A stretch of DNA of 64,000 nucleotides. Source: Apostichopus japonicus (lineage: Eukaryota > Echinodermata > Holothuroidea > Aspidochirotida > Stichopodidae). Under the pieces are notes generated by a model. The model was given only the letters and a program-made list of their open reading frames with translations, ran no database searches and was not told where the DNA came from. How positions within the stretch are numbered: position 1 is the stretch's first letter; each line of letters begins with the position of its first letter. The stretch spans positions 10,937,213 through 11,001,212 of the forward strand of contig NC_092574.1 in the NCBI RefSeq assembly GCF_037975245.1. The letters run 5' to 3'. Positions 29,569-40,100 of the stretch are shown piece after piece. The translations under genes were made by a program, and so were the position numbers.

Positions 29569-30738
29569 ATGGATATAAACTTGCTCAAAGTAGCAGTCTT
29601 GACTATTTTACTCGTTACAACTATGGTGGTTGGTAGCCTTCCTTTTCTCTGTTTCAGTAGTGGAAGGAATACACAATCCCCCACGAGAGCTCGCATATTT
29701 AGCTTTTTAAATTGTTTAGCTGGAGGAGTATTTTTTGGTCTGTGTCTACTCGATCTCATCCCAGATGTTAATGAAAGTTTCGAGCAAGCTTTTGAGAATA
29801 TGGGTGTGGATGTTCATGATTTTCCAGTGGCTGAGGTATCCGTAGCTATCGGCCTTCTTCTTATTCTTATTATTGAACAGACATTTCTTATGCTTCAACT
29901 GAGATTTTACAACGATCCAGATGGCAAACAAACAACGGAAGAAAGAGTAGAAGAAGATGTCGGAGCCGACGAAACAGATATTCTTCTCTCATCTTCATCA
30001 CCGGGACAAGATCCAGCAACGTTTGGAACCTTTAATAGTGGACGACCGGGAGAGAGAGATTCAGAACAGGGAGGCAGAGGAGTAGAAGAGATGAATTTGA
30101 AGAATGGAGAAGAAGATATTAAAAGTCAACGTAGAAAAGGGGCGTCTAGTAATACTGGAAGTCGAACAAATTCATCTCGTAATCTTCCAGCCGGTTGCCA
30201 CGGACATGGTCACCACGTCACAGAAGCTGTGACTAATGAAGGAGACGCAGACGTTATGCATGGGACTCGTAAATCGGCGGCATTTAGATCTCTACTTCTT
30301 CTTAGTGCCCTTTCCTTCCATTCGATATTGGAAGGAATAGCAATAGGTATCAACACGCATGCGCGAGACGTTCTAACACTTTGCCTCGGGATTTCAATAC
30401 ATAAAAGCGTTATAGCGTTCAGCCTAAGCATTAACTTTCTTTTGACGATGAGGAAATTGAATGCGTTTCTATGTCTAACGACGTTCGCGTTGATGTCACC
30501 TATCGGCACTGTTTGTGGGATTTACATCGAGTCGGCGATAGAGGGGACCATCTGGGGTGGCATCTTACAAGGCTTAGCGACGGGCACATTCCTTTACATC
30601 ACTTTCTTTGAATTACTTAACCATGAGATTGAATCGCAAAATGATAAACTTATGAAAATACTAGCGATTTTGCTCGGTTTTGGAATAATTTGTGCACTGA
30701 TTGCCTTTCAAAACTTTTATCTTAACGCACCGACATGA
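29569..30738 (+). CDS. SLC39A: ZIP family zinc/metal-ion transporter (SLC39A1/2/3 clade), single coding exon
   Basis: A 389-residue multi-pass membrane protein that would move zinc or related divalent metals into the cytosol, probably at the plasma membrane. Hydrophobic segments lie at about residues 5-28, 43-66, 88-110, 239-261, 268-293, 299-322, 329-350 and 361-382. This is the ZIP pattern of three helices, a long variable loop, then five helices. The loop (about 112-238) is acidic and Ser-rich and contains a His cluster (CHGHGHH, 210-216), as metal-sensing loops do. Helix 4 has the family motif HSILEG (251-256) and helix 5 has IHKS (277-280), both placed as in the ZIP II branch. The start has a good context (AAGATGG). 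ATTAAA at 30836-30841 may be the poly(A) signal. The vertebrate SLC39A1-3 genes are split, so the intronless coding region could reflect lineage-specific intron loss or an old retrocopy. The frame is fully intact. VMA21 lies convergently downstream. Confidence 0.95.
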   Translation: MDINLLKVAVLTILLVTTMVVGSLPFLCFSSGRNTQSPTRARIFSFLNCLAGGVFFGLCLLDLIPDVNESFEQAFENMGVDVHDFPVAEVSVAIGLLLILIIEQTFLMLQLRFYNDPDGKQTTEERVEEDVGADETDILLSSSSPGQDPATFGTFNSGRPGERDSEQGGRGVEEMNLKNGEEDIKSQRRKGASSNTGSRTNSSRNLPAGCHGHGHHVTEAVTNEGDADVMHGTRKSAAFRSLLLLSALSFHSILEGIAIGINTHARDVLTLCLGISIHKSVIAFSLSINFLLTMRKLNAFLCLTTFALMSPIGTVCGIYIESAIEGTIWGGILQGLATGTFLYITFFELLNHEIESQNDKLMKILAILLGFGIICALIAFQNFYLNAPT

Positions 30739-31935
30739 TGTTTTGATACCCCCCCCCCAGCTCCACTGAAATATTAATCACAATCGTTAATACTGAAATA
30801 TTATATCACTTACTGACAAAAACTTAAAACGATTTATTAAAATTTTACAACCAATTATAGTTTTCACTCTTTCTTTTCTCATCTGTAAGTTCATGTATAT
30901 ATAAATCGTATATGCAAGTTGTAATCAAGAAAACGGGGCAATTTTCGTTTGTCTCCTATACTATTCTTACATTATATGCAGTTTGTTCATTGGTGGGCAA
31001 TTAATCCCAGAGCACTGGGTTAAAATACTACATTATGGAAATTTACGCTTAAAATGTAAAACCAAATGCCATTTGTAAATTCTATATTTTTTGACAATAT
31101 AACAATAGTTAGAGAAAACAGATCGGATCTTTTGTGTTATTTATTGTTGTCGACTGCTGTACACTAAACAATACAGCGACCCTTTACCCAATCAGACCCA
31201 TCTTGCCAAATCGCAACACCATAAATGTTCCCATGTGAAAAGACTATCGACATCACACATTCGTAACTGTGCTCCTGTAACAACCCTAAAGCTGGATCCA
31301 TGGTCCCTCGGCCGCTGAGACCTAGTTTTCAATTGTCTTCGAGATCCACTGTCTTCTACAGACATGATGAGCCCACACAATGACTGTTTCTGTTAGTGGT
31401 CCCTTTATGCCACATGCAAAATTATTTTCCCATATTTGGTCATATTTGTTGAATGAGTGCAATCTTAAGAAGTGATTTACCACACACCACCAGCTGCATG
31501 TCAAGAAAACGATAATTGTTGAGTTTCACCAACCTGAAGCCCACCTGTCTTCAAACTGGCAAAGGTCTTCTCAGTCGTAGTCTTAAGCCAACAAACACAA
31601 ACACACAGACACACAGCCTGACTATCCATGATGTTCCACGGTGTGACCACTGAGTTACATCGGATTGTATTTAGTTGGGATGAAGGGTGAGAGTTGTCAA
31701 ACACTTCGATAGGGTTAAGGGATCAATGTGGTTTATTAAAGGGGCCAGTCATCACTTACATCAAATTCCATCATCAAATCTGTTAATTGGTCAGTTACTA
31801 GTAGGATAGTGTCTATTGCTATGAGTTCAATAAAATATCATTGTTGATTTCGATAAATATCCCCAAAGTGTTAAATGCAATACACCGACTATACAAATAC
31901 AGAATAAAAGAAAAGAAAAACGTATGTATATTTAA

Positions 31936-31966
<31 letters not shown>

Positions 31967-32690
31967 CACACATAATAATACTGAAATGAAATATATTCAA
32001 CTACACAAAAGGAATGAAGATTTTTATAAGTATATTCATAACATGATCCCCACCCTTAAAGAATGTATGTACAAACAGGAAACATAATGATTAAGGTGAC
32101 CCCTTAAACATTTGTCAATTAGTCACTAAACACACCTAGCATGCAAGGACATTCTACTCCATTACTATAAACCAAGTTATCAACCAAGAAAAGTGAAAAC
32201 AAAGACCAACCCTCCCCCCCCCCCCCAAATAAAAGAAAAAAACAAACTTTTTAACTACAATAATTCGTTGTCACGTTCAGAGGTCACAGCCATACAAATG
32301 TTACATTGATTATGTCCAAAAAATCTACTTTTGCATGTTTATTATTAAACATCTCAAACATCCATCTGCAGCAATTGGCCCTGAGCTGTAAATTTAGAGA
32401 TTCAACTTAAATACATCATCAATTTTCATTGTTATGTTTCGCTCTCATATTTCATCTTACATCATCGATGGCATCGACTGGATGAATTTTACTGGTATTA
32501 TGTTTCTGCCATTTCAAGTTTATCAGGGATCTATTCTCAGTTCACATCTCGGTCCAAACATGCAACTCCATCACTGTAAGTTGCCAACTCAACAAAATCT
32601 CACGATTTAAGGGAAGTGTTCGGTCCCTGATGTCTCCCACTTCATCATTCGTCATTTTTAATCACTGTCTTTTCAAAAATGTTTCCAAAT
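30739..32690. other. Convergent intergenic region and 3' UTRs between ZIP and VMA21
   Basis: This holds the 3' end of the ZIP transcript and the 3' end of VMA21 on the other strand. TTTATT at 32338-32343 reads AATAAA on the minus strand, about 350 bases past the VMA21 stop, and is a likely poly(A) signal. A short TA-rich microsatellite lies near 31929-31970 and a C-run near 32212. No other gene is seen. Confidence 0.5.
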
Positions 32691-34824
32691 TTAATCACTC
32701 TTGTGCGCTAGAGTCCTCCTGTCCTCTTTGAATGCTGCCATGATGAAGAACACCAAGACGATGTGTACTGCCACCACTGCAGATATAGCCGCTGCCGTAG
32801 TACTGGAAGAGTCATCCATTGAAAAGAGTCCTATATGTATATATAGGGAACAAAGTAGAAACTCTGGTATTCAGCCTATACACTTTATCATCAGGAGTCC
32901 TATATATAGTACAAAAGTAGAAACTCTGGTATTCAATCAGTACAATTTATCATAAGGAGTCCTATATGTATATATAAGGAACAAAGTAGAAACTATGGTA
33001 TTCAATCTATACATTTTATAATCAGGGGTCCTATATATAGTACAAAAGTAGAAACAATGCTGAAGAAAACAATAGCTGATTGAGTTGAAAGTTATAATTT
33101 GCAAGAGTGCGACACTAAAAGATCTTAAAACCAATGTGATTCTCTACCCTAAATCAGTCACAGTTTATACCGATAATGAAAGAGCAAGAAAATAATTTGT
33201 TGAAAACATCTGTTTTTCATACAAACAATCAGTTCTAAAGTTTCTATCCATGCTTTGGACATATTTGGCCATATCTGTCTTTCTAGTGGCGGCATCGATA
33301 ACTACAACATCAGCTTCATTCCTCAACTCATCTTAACTCAAGATGTGGTAGTTTTTAAGATAACTAAAATATATTTTCTTTGGTAAGATCAAACCTCCAA
33401 TACTCTGAGTAATAGAAAGTGATGTCATCGTCACACTTCTGCTGAAAGCTATTCATAGTTTTGAAAATTATCTTGTTGATTTTGACATAACATGTGATCA
33501 AGTTTGGAATATTTGTTTACAGTACAGCTGAACAAATACAATTCAACTTCATAGACAATGGTTGAGAATTAATAATTAAAGGACCACATTGGGGGAGAAA
33601 CCATCTTTGTAAAATTTCCCCTTGAGTATCATTGTAGCAGTTTTCATTCATTTTAAATGGGGATATGTATCTTGAAAACAAAGGTTCATATAGAAAATTG
33701 CTAAGATTATTTTTTGTCAAACTCAACATTTATGAGACTATTAAACAATCACATACTGTAGATATATAGCAATTCAAAAACTCTGTGTAAACTCATCGGT
33801 AGAGTATTGTTTTGGACCATTGCGTTTTAGTTTCTAGTAATGTGTAGTACGGGTGTGATTTTTATATTGTTGCTTTTGACAGTTAACATTTTTTGCCTTA
33901 TTGGTTCTATATATTTAATATTTTGGTTTTTGTTACTATTTGATTTTAGGTTTTACATTTGTAAAGCGCTTTGAGCAGCTTTGCTGATTATGCGCTATAT
34001 AAATATTACTTATTATTATTATTGTACAGATTGCACATTGTTAATAACAGAGGCAAGCGACTTACCGACAAAAATTAAACTCTTTGATACACCGTACGTC
34101 ACCATCGGGACGAATATAACCATCAATGTGTAGAATATTGCAGTCAAGGCGATGCTCTTCTCCCTTAAAATCAAACCAGAATTGAAGAAAATATGTTACC
34201 ACATTTTTTTAATACATAGACAGAACATGATGGTGGCAATGAAAACTTTATTTTACACTCTTTGTTGCAACTTGTTTGACCGTTGCTTATATGTCATGTA
34301 CATATGTGAGGGTATAAAGTCCGAGAGATTCCATCTAGGTGAACTGGATACTGCACATCATATACCTTCCTCTATTCCTTACATTTCTGTGTTGAACCCA
34401 TCAATAATGAGTCTTGGCTTCATGTCCCCATGACAAACAGATCCAACAAGGTGGGACAATGCATTTGTAGTACGATTAATATGTTTTCTTAGGTTTGTAA
34501 CTCTTTGATTAAAGTGATATGCTTTATTTATATAGGTGTTATGATTACCCAAAATGACATGTTCATTCACAGTTACTGTACACACAAACACCAAACCTTC
34601 CACATCATTTGAGCAGCCATAGGTTCTATATGGACAGCATTTAAGAATGCCAAGAGAGAGTAATATCTCTTGGGTGAGAAAACATATATGTTGTAATTTT
34701 GTAAAACATTGTAAGAGAATTGTTGATTACAACAATGGATCTGTCAATACTATTCTAACTAGTGCAAACTTTTCAATGTGTTATTTACTTACTTCTTCTC
34801 AGAGTATCCTAAATCAGCAGGCAT
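32691..34824 (-). CDS. VMA21: VMA21, vacuolar ATPase assembly integral membrane protein
   Basis: Coding exons are 34793-34824, 34066-34163 and 32691-32830 (minus strand, phases 2 then 1), giving 89 residues; human VMA21 has 101. VMA21 is an ER chaperone that escorts assembly of the V-ATPase proton-channel sector. Two hydrophobic segments are visible at about residues 14-36 (ending VPMVTYGVSKSLIF) and 54-76 (AVVAVHIVLVFF). The second matches the conserved helix of the family. The C-terminus HKSD keeps Lys at position -3, resembling the ER-retrieval tail of the human protein. Exon breaks fall where I recall them in the human gene. The start ATG has A at -3, and the frame stays open upstream to a good acceptor near 34940, so a 5' UTR intron or a longer N-terminus is possible. 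Donors are GTAAGT. The exon 3 acceptor is the first copy of a four-copy repeat (separate entry). Confidence 0.93.
32826..33058 (-). repeat. Four-copy minisatellite whose unit contains the VMA21 exon 3 acceptor
   Basis: GAGTCCTATAT-type units recur at 32826, 32895, 32957 and 33026, with spacings of 69, 62 and 69. This makes a two-unit higher-order period of 131. On the minus strand each unit ends TATATAG|GACTC or GACCC, the same bases as the acceptor in use at 32830. Copies 1 and 3 share TATATACATATAG, and copies 2 and 4 share GTACTATATATAG. Confidence 0.85.
33830..34024 (+). mobile_element. 3' tail of a LINE-like element
   Basis: The stretch ends TGTAAAGCGCTTTGAGCAG, then GCGCTATATAAATATTA, then a TTA-repeat tail (34007-34023). 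This layout is familiar from the 3' ends of L2/CR1-like elements in many animals. The 5' part is degraded and the boundaries are approximate. It lies in VMA21 intron 2. Confidence 0.6.
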
Positions 34825-35964
34825 GTTGGTTTTTTGTATACTCTTCACTATTTTGACAGAGGAACTGTAATCTTCCCGTGAACAGACTTCTTCTACTGTG
34901 CGATGAAACTTGTTCACTCCTTGAATTACCCTTTGTAATTCTGCAAAGAGGAATATACATCTCAACATAGACACGTGGATAAGATTGACATAGGCCATGT
35001 AATACTTTGTAGGACCTACATGGTACATTAGTAGGCAGGTATATGTTAACTTCAACGTTGCCAAACTAAGCAACCGCATGTTCTTTTAAATGTCAAAGGT
35101 AATGATGTTATCTTTGCCTTTGCTGTGTGATTTAGTTCTAACATTCATTTACATTCCTTGCTCACTTTCCACCAGAAGAAGATGGATTTATCTTTGTAAG
35201 CCTCTTGAGTTGAAGCAGGGGTGGCATGATATTATTTTCCCAACTTCAGACATGCATTAAATTTTATAAAATAATTCTAATAAATAGGTGTTAACAATGT
35301 ATAAATTTTAAGCTGGCTTCATCGAGACTGCATGGATTTAATTACGTGGTTGCAATTTGACTTGCAAACACGGCAGCAACAGTGTCTATGAGTGCAACTA
35401 TATATATATATATATTTCCCAGTGTGTGAAGTTAGAAAACATGAAAAGTTATTGCAAATCATCATGCATTATAATAAGAACCTACTTGGACAAGTGAGCT
35501 ATACTACTTAGAGATATAGTACTGGTCTTTGGTCCAGGCCTATGCCTAAGCTCACGGGTCTTAAAGTTAAGAATTAAGATGCACCTTCTCCCAAGTATGC
35601 AACTTGTAAGTCACCGCACAACACAAAGACAAGCATTGGCAGTAACAGTAGCCTACGTCTAGATATACGGCTAGAGTACAGTCTGCCTAGTACTACTTAC
35701 AAGGCTACAGGCCAACAATAGGCTAGTAAAACTTAAATATAACGTGTATGTAATACGCGAAAAAAAATGACACATGTTTACACTATCTTGCGAGACCTAT
35801 TATTCAAGATTTAATATGAGATTTCCAATGCTGTGATGTGTAAAAAGAGTAAAAACATGATGTATTTCAATATAATTTACCGAATTCCCACCAAAGCGGA
35901 TTCTAAGATCGTAAGATGGTAACAATTTCACGAGACGAGTGTTGAAATAACATCCACCTAGCCA
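34825..35964 (-). other. VMA21 5' region and divergent intergenic DNA
   Basis: A 3' splice-site-like CTCTTTGCAG on the minus strand near 34940 lies upstream of the VMA21 ATG in open frame, so the first VMA21 exon is probably further right. I cannot fix it. A short AT microsatellite lies at about 35400-35416. No other gene is seen. Confidence 0.4.
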
Positions 35965-36245
35965 TTAGGAGTAACTGATCTAATATTCTTTTCAATAGCC
36001 TTTGATCCGGTTTTGAAATTGCTCATCACCGATGACGTATTTGAGGCAAAGACCGTCGATGAAATAACGTTCAAATGTTTAATTAATTCTAAAGTATTCA
36101 ACTCAATTGAAATCAAAGACGATGTTCTGACAAGTGCAAGGCAAGTATTGCTGAAGAAGGTCCCATAGGGACCGAAAATTCAGGTATATTTTCTAAAACA
36201 ATACCCCTAATTTGGCAAATATGAGTCATATATCTCATTTCTCTG
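35965..36245 (+). mobile_element. Degenerate repeat with an open frame, hairpin and dispersed tail
   Basis: On the plus strand 35965-36168 is open for 67 codons with a coding-like composition (for example VLKLLITDDVFEAKTVDE) and ends in TAG. I do not recognise the product. The stop overlaps a hairpin GGTCCC-ATA-GGGACC (36159-36173) set between CTGAAGA and GAAA. Just beyond, 36210-36245 is a diverged copy of the arm of the 1993-2081 hairpin. Together these suggest the 3' end of a repetitive element, but family and left boundary are unknown. Confidence 0.35.
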
Positions 36246-36637
36246 TATATATAAATATGCAACCCTCATCAATCGCTGTAAAAGTAGGAAATAAATGCTC
36301 AACGCAGGCTGAGTACAAGTACCATAAACCTGTCAGGTTGAAACAGCCGTCATCCCTTATTTATATCACAATACTTTAACTAGGATTTGAGGTTCCTGTG
36401 TCAAGCTATTCAATCGCAGTGTTCATGTTGGATTTTCTTTGAAAGTAATTTTTCTTTTGAACCACTGCAGGCATGGGACCCTAATAACTCCCTTGCTAAA
36501 TTAACCACCAAGCCAAGCAAACCACGTTATACCAAATTAACGATGGCATCTGACTTGAGGGTCCTGGCATGAGACAAAATAAACAATTGCATATTCCGTG
36601 GTTATTGCTGATTTAACAATGACGTATGTGATGATTC

Positions 36638-36682
36638 ATTCACGATAACCCTACAAAATCCGCATTCACGATAACCCTACAA
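36638..36682 (+). repeat. Short direct repeat about 500 bp upstream of the myosin light chain gene
   Basis: The 19-base sequence ATTCACGATAACCCTACAA occurs twice, 26 bases apart. It may be a small regulatory duplication or a chance slippage product. Confidence 0.55.
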
Positions 36683-37161
36683 TATATGTCTCCTGACGGG
36701 GATATACCGGAAAGGGTCATAATCCATAAACTATTCCTACAAGTCAATTATAAATAACCACGAATTTTGTAGAGAATTGTAAACATTCATATCAATGAAC
36801 CAAAAGTTGTCAGTCTAATCTCCAGCCTATCAATTATGAAGTCCCGCAATACAACAACGAAATTGAACGAACCAGTAGCAGGTAGAGAGACAATACGCCT
36901 TTCATGTGGGTGTTTGTTTACAAGTCAACACCCTTCTATGTATGCAACTTCTCATGGTTCACCCTAGCACGTCTAGCCACTTGCTCAAACATATTGCATA
37001 CAATATGAACAGAAGCATGACTTGTTTCATTTCATAACGGCGGTGCTAACCTTAACCATTCAATAGGCCTCCTCTACTGCGTTGTCTCAAAATTACGGCG
37101 GTGTCGAAAAGAAAGTGTTTGGATAGAATAAGGACGATTGTATTGCATTACGCCAGTTATA

Positions 37162-40100
37162 ATGTCGAGAAGCGTGAGTTTTATAAAGCTTCTGTGCGAG
37201 GTTAAGCTACTTGAAATGACAGATTTGTAAAACAATCAACTAACTTTAGCCTAGGCCTGCCATAGTCCCTAAAGCCTTAACAATAAACAGGGTAATAAAC
37301 GATATCATTAGTGGTACAGTACATGCAGCACAGTAGCTAGACTAGGCCTTACTACACTTTGGTACAGTAGCACTGCAACCTGCCAGTGTGTATGACATGT
37401 TGAGTCAGGATATACACTTGGTTAAGCCCAGTAGCTCCCTGTATGACTGTAACTAGGCAGACAGTTTCAAACGTATTACCTTATATGTAAAGACTTTTAC
37501 AATAGCATGCATATCTTTGGTTCTGGAAAACTATGTAGTATTACTTAGTTAGGATCATAGGCGTACGAGGCGGGGGGGGGGGCAGGGGGGGCAGACTGCC
37601 CCCCCAAATTTCCAGAGGACAAGAAATTCGGGCAAAAGTCCTGAAAAATTCGGGCAGCCTAAGAGGAGAAAAAAAAAAATATTTCTGTTAACTTGCTTTC
37701 CTTAGTAACTAGTAACTAGTAGATTAATGTCTTTTCAATTTCTTCCACAGAGAGCAAGTCAACAGCAACGGGGTAAGATCACAGAAGCATTGTTCTGTTT
37801 TTATGTTCGAATTTTATCTTTCACTCTGACTTTCAATCAGTTGTGAGCCACTTTTCCATAAAAGTAAGGCTTGACAAAGACATCTCCTTTAATTCCACTT
37901 ACATCACTTCATGAATGATGACTTGCTATTTCAGTACATTAGTACCTTTTTTTCAAAATTCTACTTGAGTGAAGAAAAACAAAACAAATGAAAATGCAAC
38001 CCAGGGCATTTTCAACTCAAGTGCAAGTAATGACCTGTAATGGCCATCAGAATAGTATAAAGGCTATAAATGGTTAGAGTGCTCTAATTTGTTTTTCAAA
38101 GTTTTCAAAAGTAGCCTTACTTGGAAAGCACATGGTTAGTATCTTCTTATGTTGTGGAATAGTACTACCTACTGTGCTCACTTTTCAAAACAGAAGAAAA
38201 ACAGATCGCGTAGATCGGTCACTCTGTGTTAAATGAAAAATATATTGAACCTGGCCTACTGTGGCTTACTGGGCACTTAATCCAATATTGAGTGGTCCTT
38301 TCTGATTTTTTTCAATCATAATTTCTGGAGAGAATCAACTGCTAAATTTTCCTTCTAGAATGAGAAGGAAAACTTTATAGGGATACAGTAGTTGCACAAC
38401 ATTAATTGAACGACTTTTATATGGTGGGAAGTGAATTTTGTTATGAACTCAACCATTTAGCTATAAATATGCAAATATCTGGGGAAATAAAATCGGAAAA
38501 AAAGTGTCATCTGAGGTCCATCAATGTCAAACATCAGTTGAGGTCATGTTATTCAATAAGGTTGCATGTTATTTGAGATCAAATTTTCCAGCATATTCTC
38601 ATAAATATTAGCAAGTACTAGAGACTAGAGTGATCATTAACTATACATCTGTTGTACAGTACTGTACATTCTTGTTTAAATGATCATTCCTTCTTTCTCC
38701 CAGAATCCAGGGACATTTTCCAACTTTTCGATAAGAAAGGCGATGGGAAGATTGACACTCATCAAATTGGTGATGTATGTAGAGCCTTAGGATTAAATCC
38801 CTCTCAAGACGTGATTCAGAGGGTGGTGGAACAAGTCGATGATGACAGAAATGGTATGTATGACCTCAAAACTTTAGGGGTTTCTTTAGAAGAAAATGAT
38901 TTGGCTTTGTGTAATTTCTGACATTGGCTTTCCAATCGATTATGACCTAGAGCTTTGCAATATTTGCAAGATGGAGTACTTAGAAAAAGAAAAGAGGTAT
39001 CTTTGATTTTTCTTCATAGGTCCTTTTCTTGTGAGGAAAAAACAAAGGAGAAACCAACTTGATGAATTTTTAGTGACCCAACAAACACATACCGTTTTGT
39101 CTTGTCTGAATTCTTATCTTTTTTTAGCAACTGTCTGTAATTAATATAGAATGTTCTCAAGATTGATGTTCTCATCATTTGTGAGTAGCTTAGCTTGACT
39201 CCGAGTCAAGGTCAAACCCTGACTCATGCTTTCAGTTGTTTATGTTCTGGTCTGTTTGGAGCAGCTTAAATAGGATTGATCAATCTATAAATCAAGAATA
39301 ATTAATTTGATTGCTTGACAAGATTGTAATATACTGATAAAGCATTTTACTTGATTGTCTGGTACAGAATTGTGAATGTTCAGGTACTTTATGTTGTGTC
39401 TTCAATTCTTCCTTTTTTACTGATGTGTAAAAGATGATCAAAGTGTTCTCCAACAATTTGATGATCAAATGGCAAAAGTAATTGTTCCCTCATAATTATT
39501 GGGTTTATACATTCAGACATTTCGTGGCTACTGGTCCTACAGTAAAGTGGCATTCTCCAACCTTGTTGGGATTGTTTCTCAGTTGCCCAATGATATCGAG
39601 CAAACGATTGTGATGTGGTCTTTGTTAATTAGCTACTTAGCTTTCATGAGAGTTTCCTTTTACATTGTGTCAGGTGCTAGGATATCATTCCAAGAATTTC
39701 AACCAATATTTGCCAGTGTATCGAAGGAGAAGGCAATGGGAAGTGCCTCTGACTTTGTCGAGGGACTGCGAATGTTCGACAGTGATGGGAGCGGCATGAT
39801 AAGTGTGGCGGAGCTACGGCATATTCTCACAAATATCGGTGAGTTAAAATAGAGATGAACAGGTATGAAATTAGGAATGCCAGGAAGAGCTTTTACGTAT
39901 TCTCACAAAATATCCGTGAGTTATAGAGATGATCAGGCATGAAACTGAGAATGCCAGGATCATAGAGAACTGGCATGTAACCAGCGTGATTTGGCATTTT
40001 ATAATCTAACATATTACATTTGATATCATGTGAAGAACATTTATGTATTGACAAGGTTGTACATACATGATACACATTTGCTATTTTTGTTTATCTCTTC

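Noticed and set aside
34822..34942. Upstream in-frame extension of VMA21 starting LQRVIQGVNKFHRTVEEV
   Set aside because: The frame is open, but VMA21 proteins are short and the ATG at 34824 has a good context. I treat the extension as probable 5' UTR, though it cannot be excluded.
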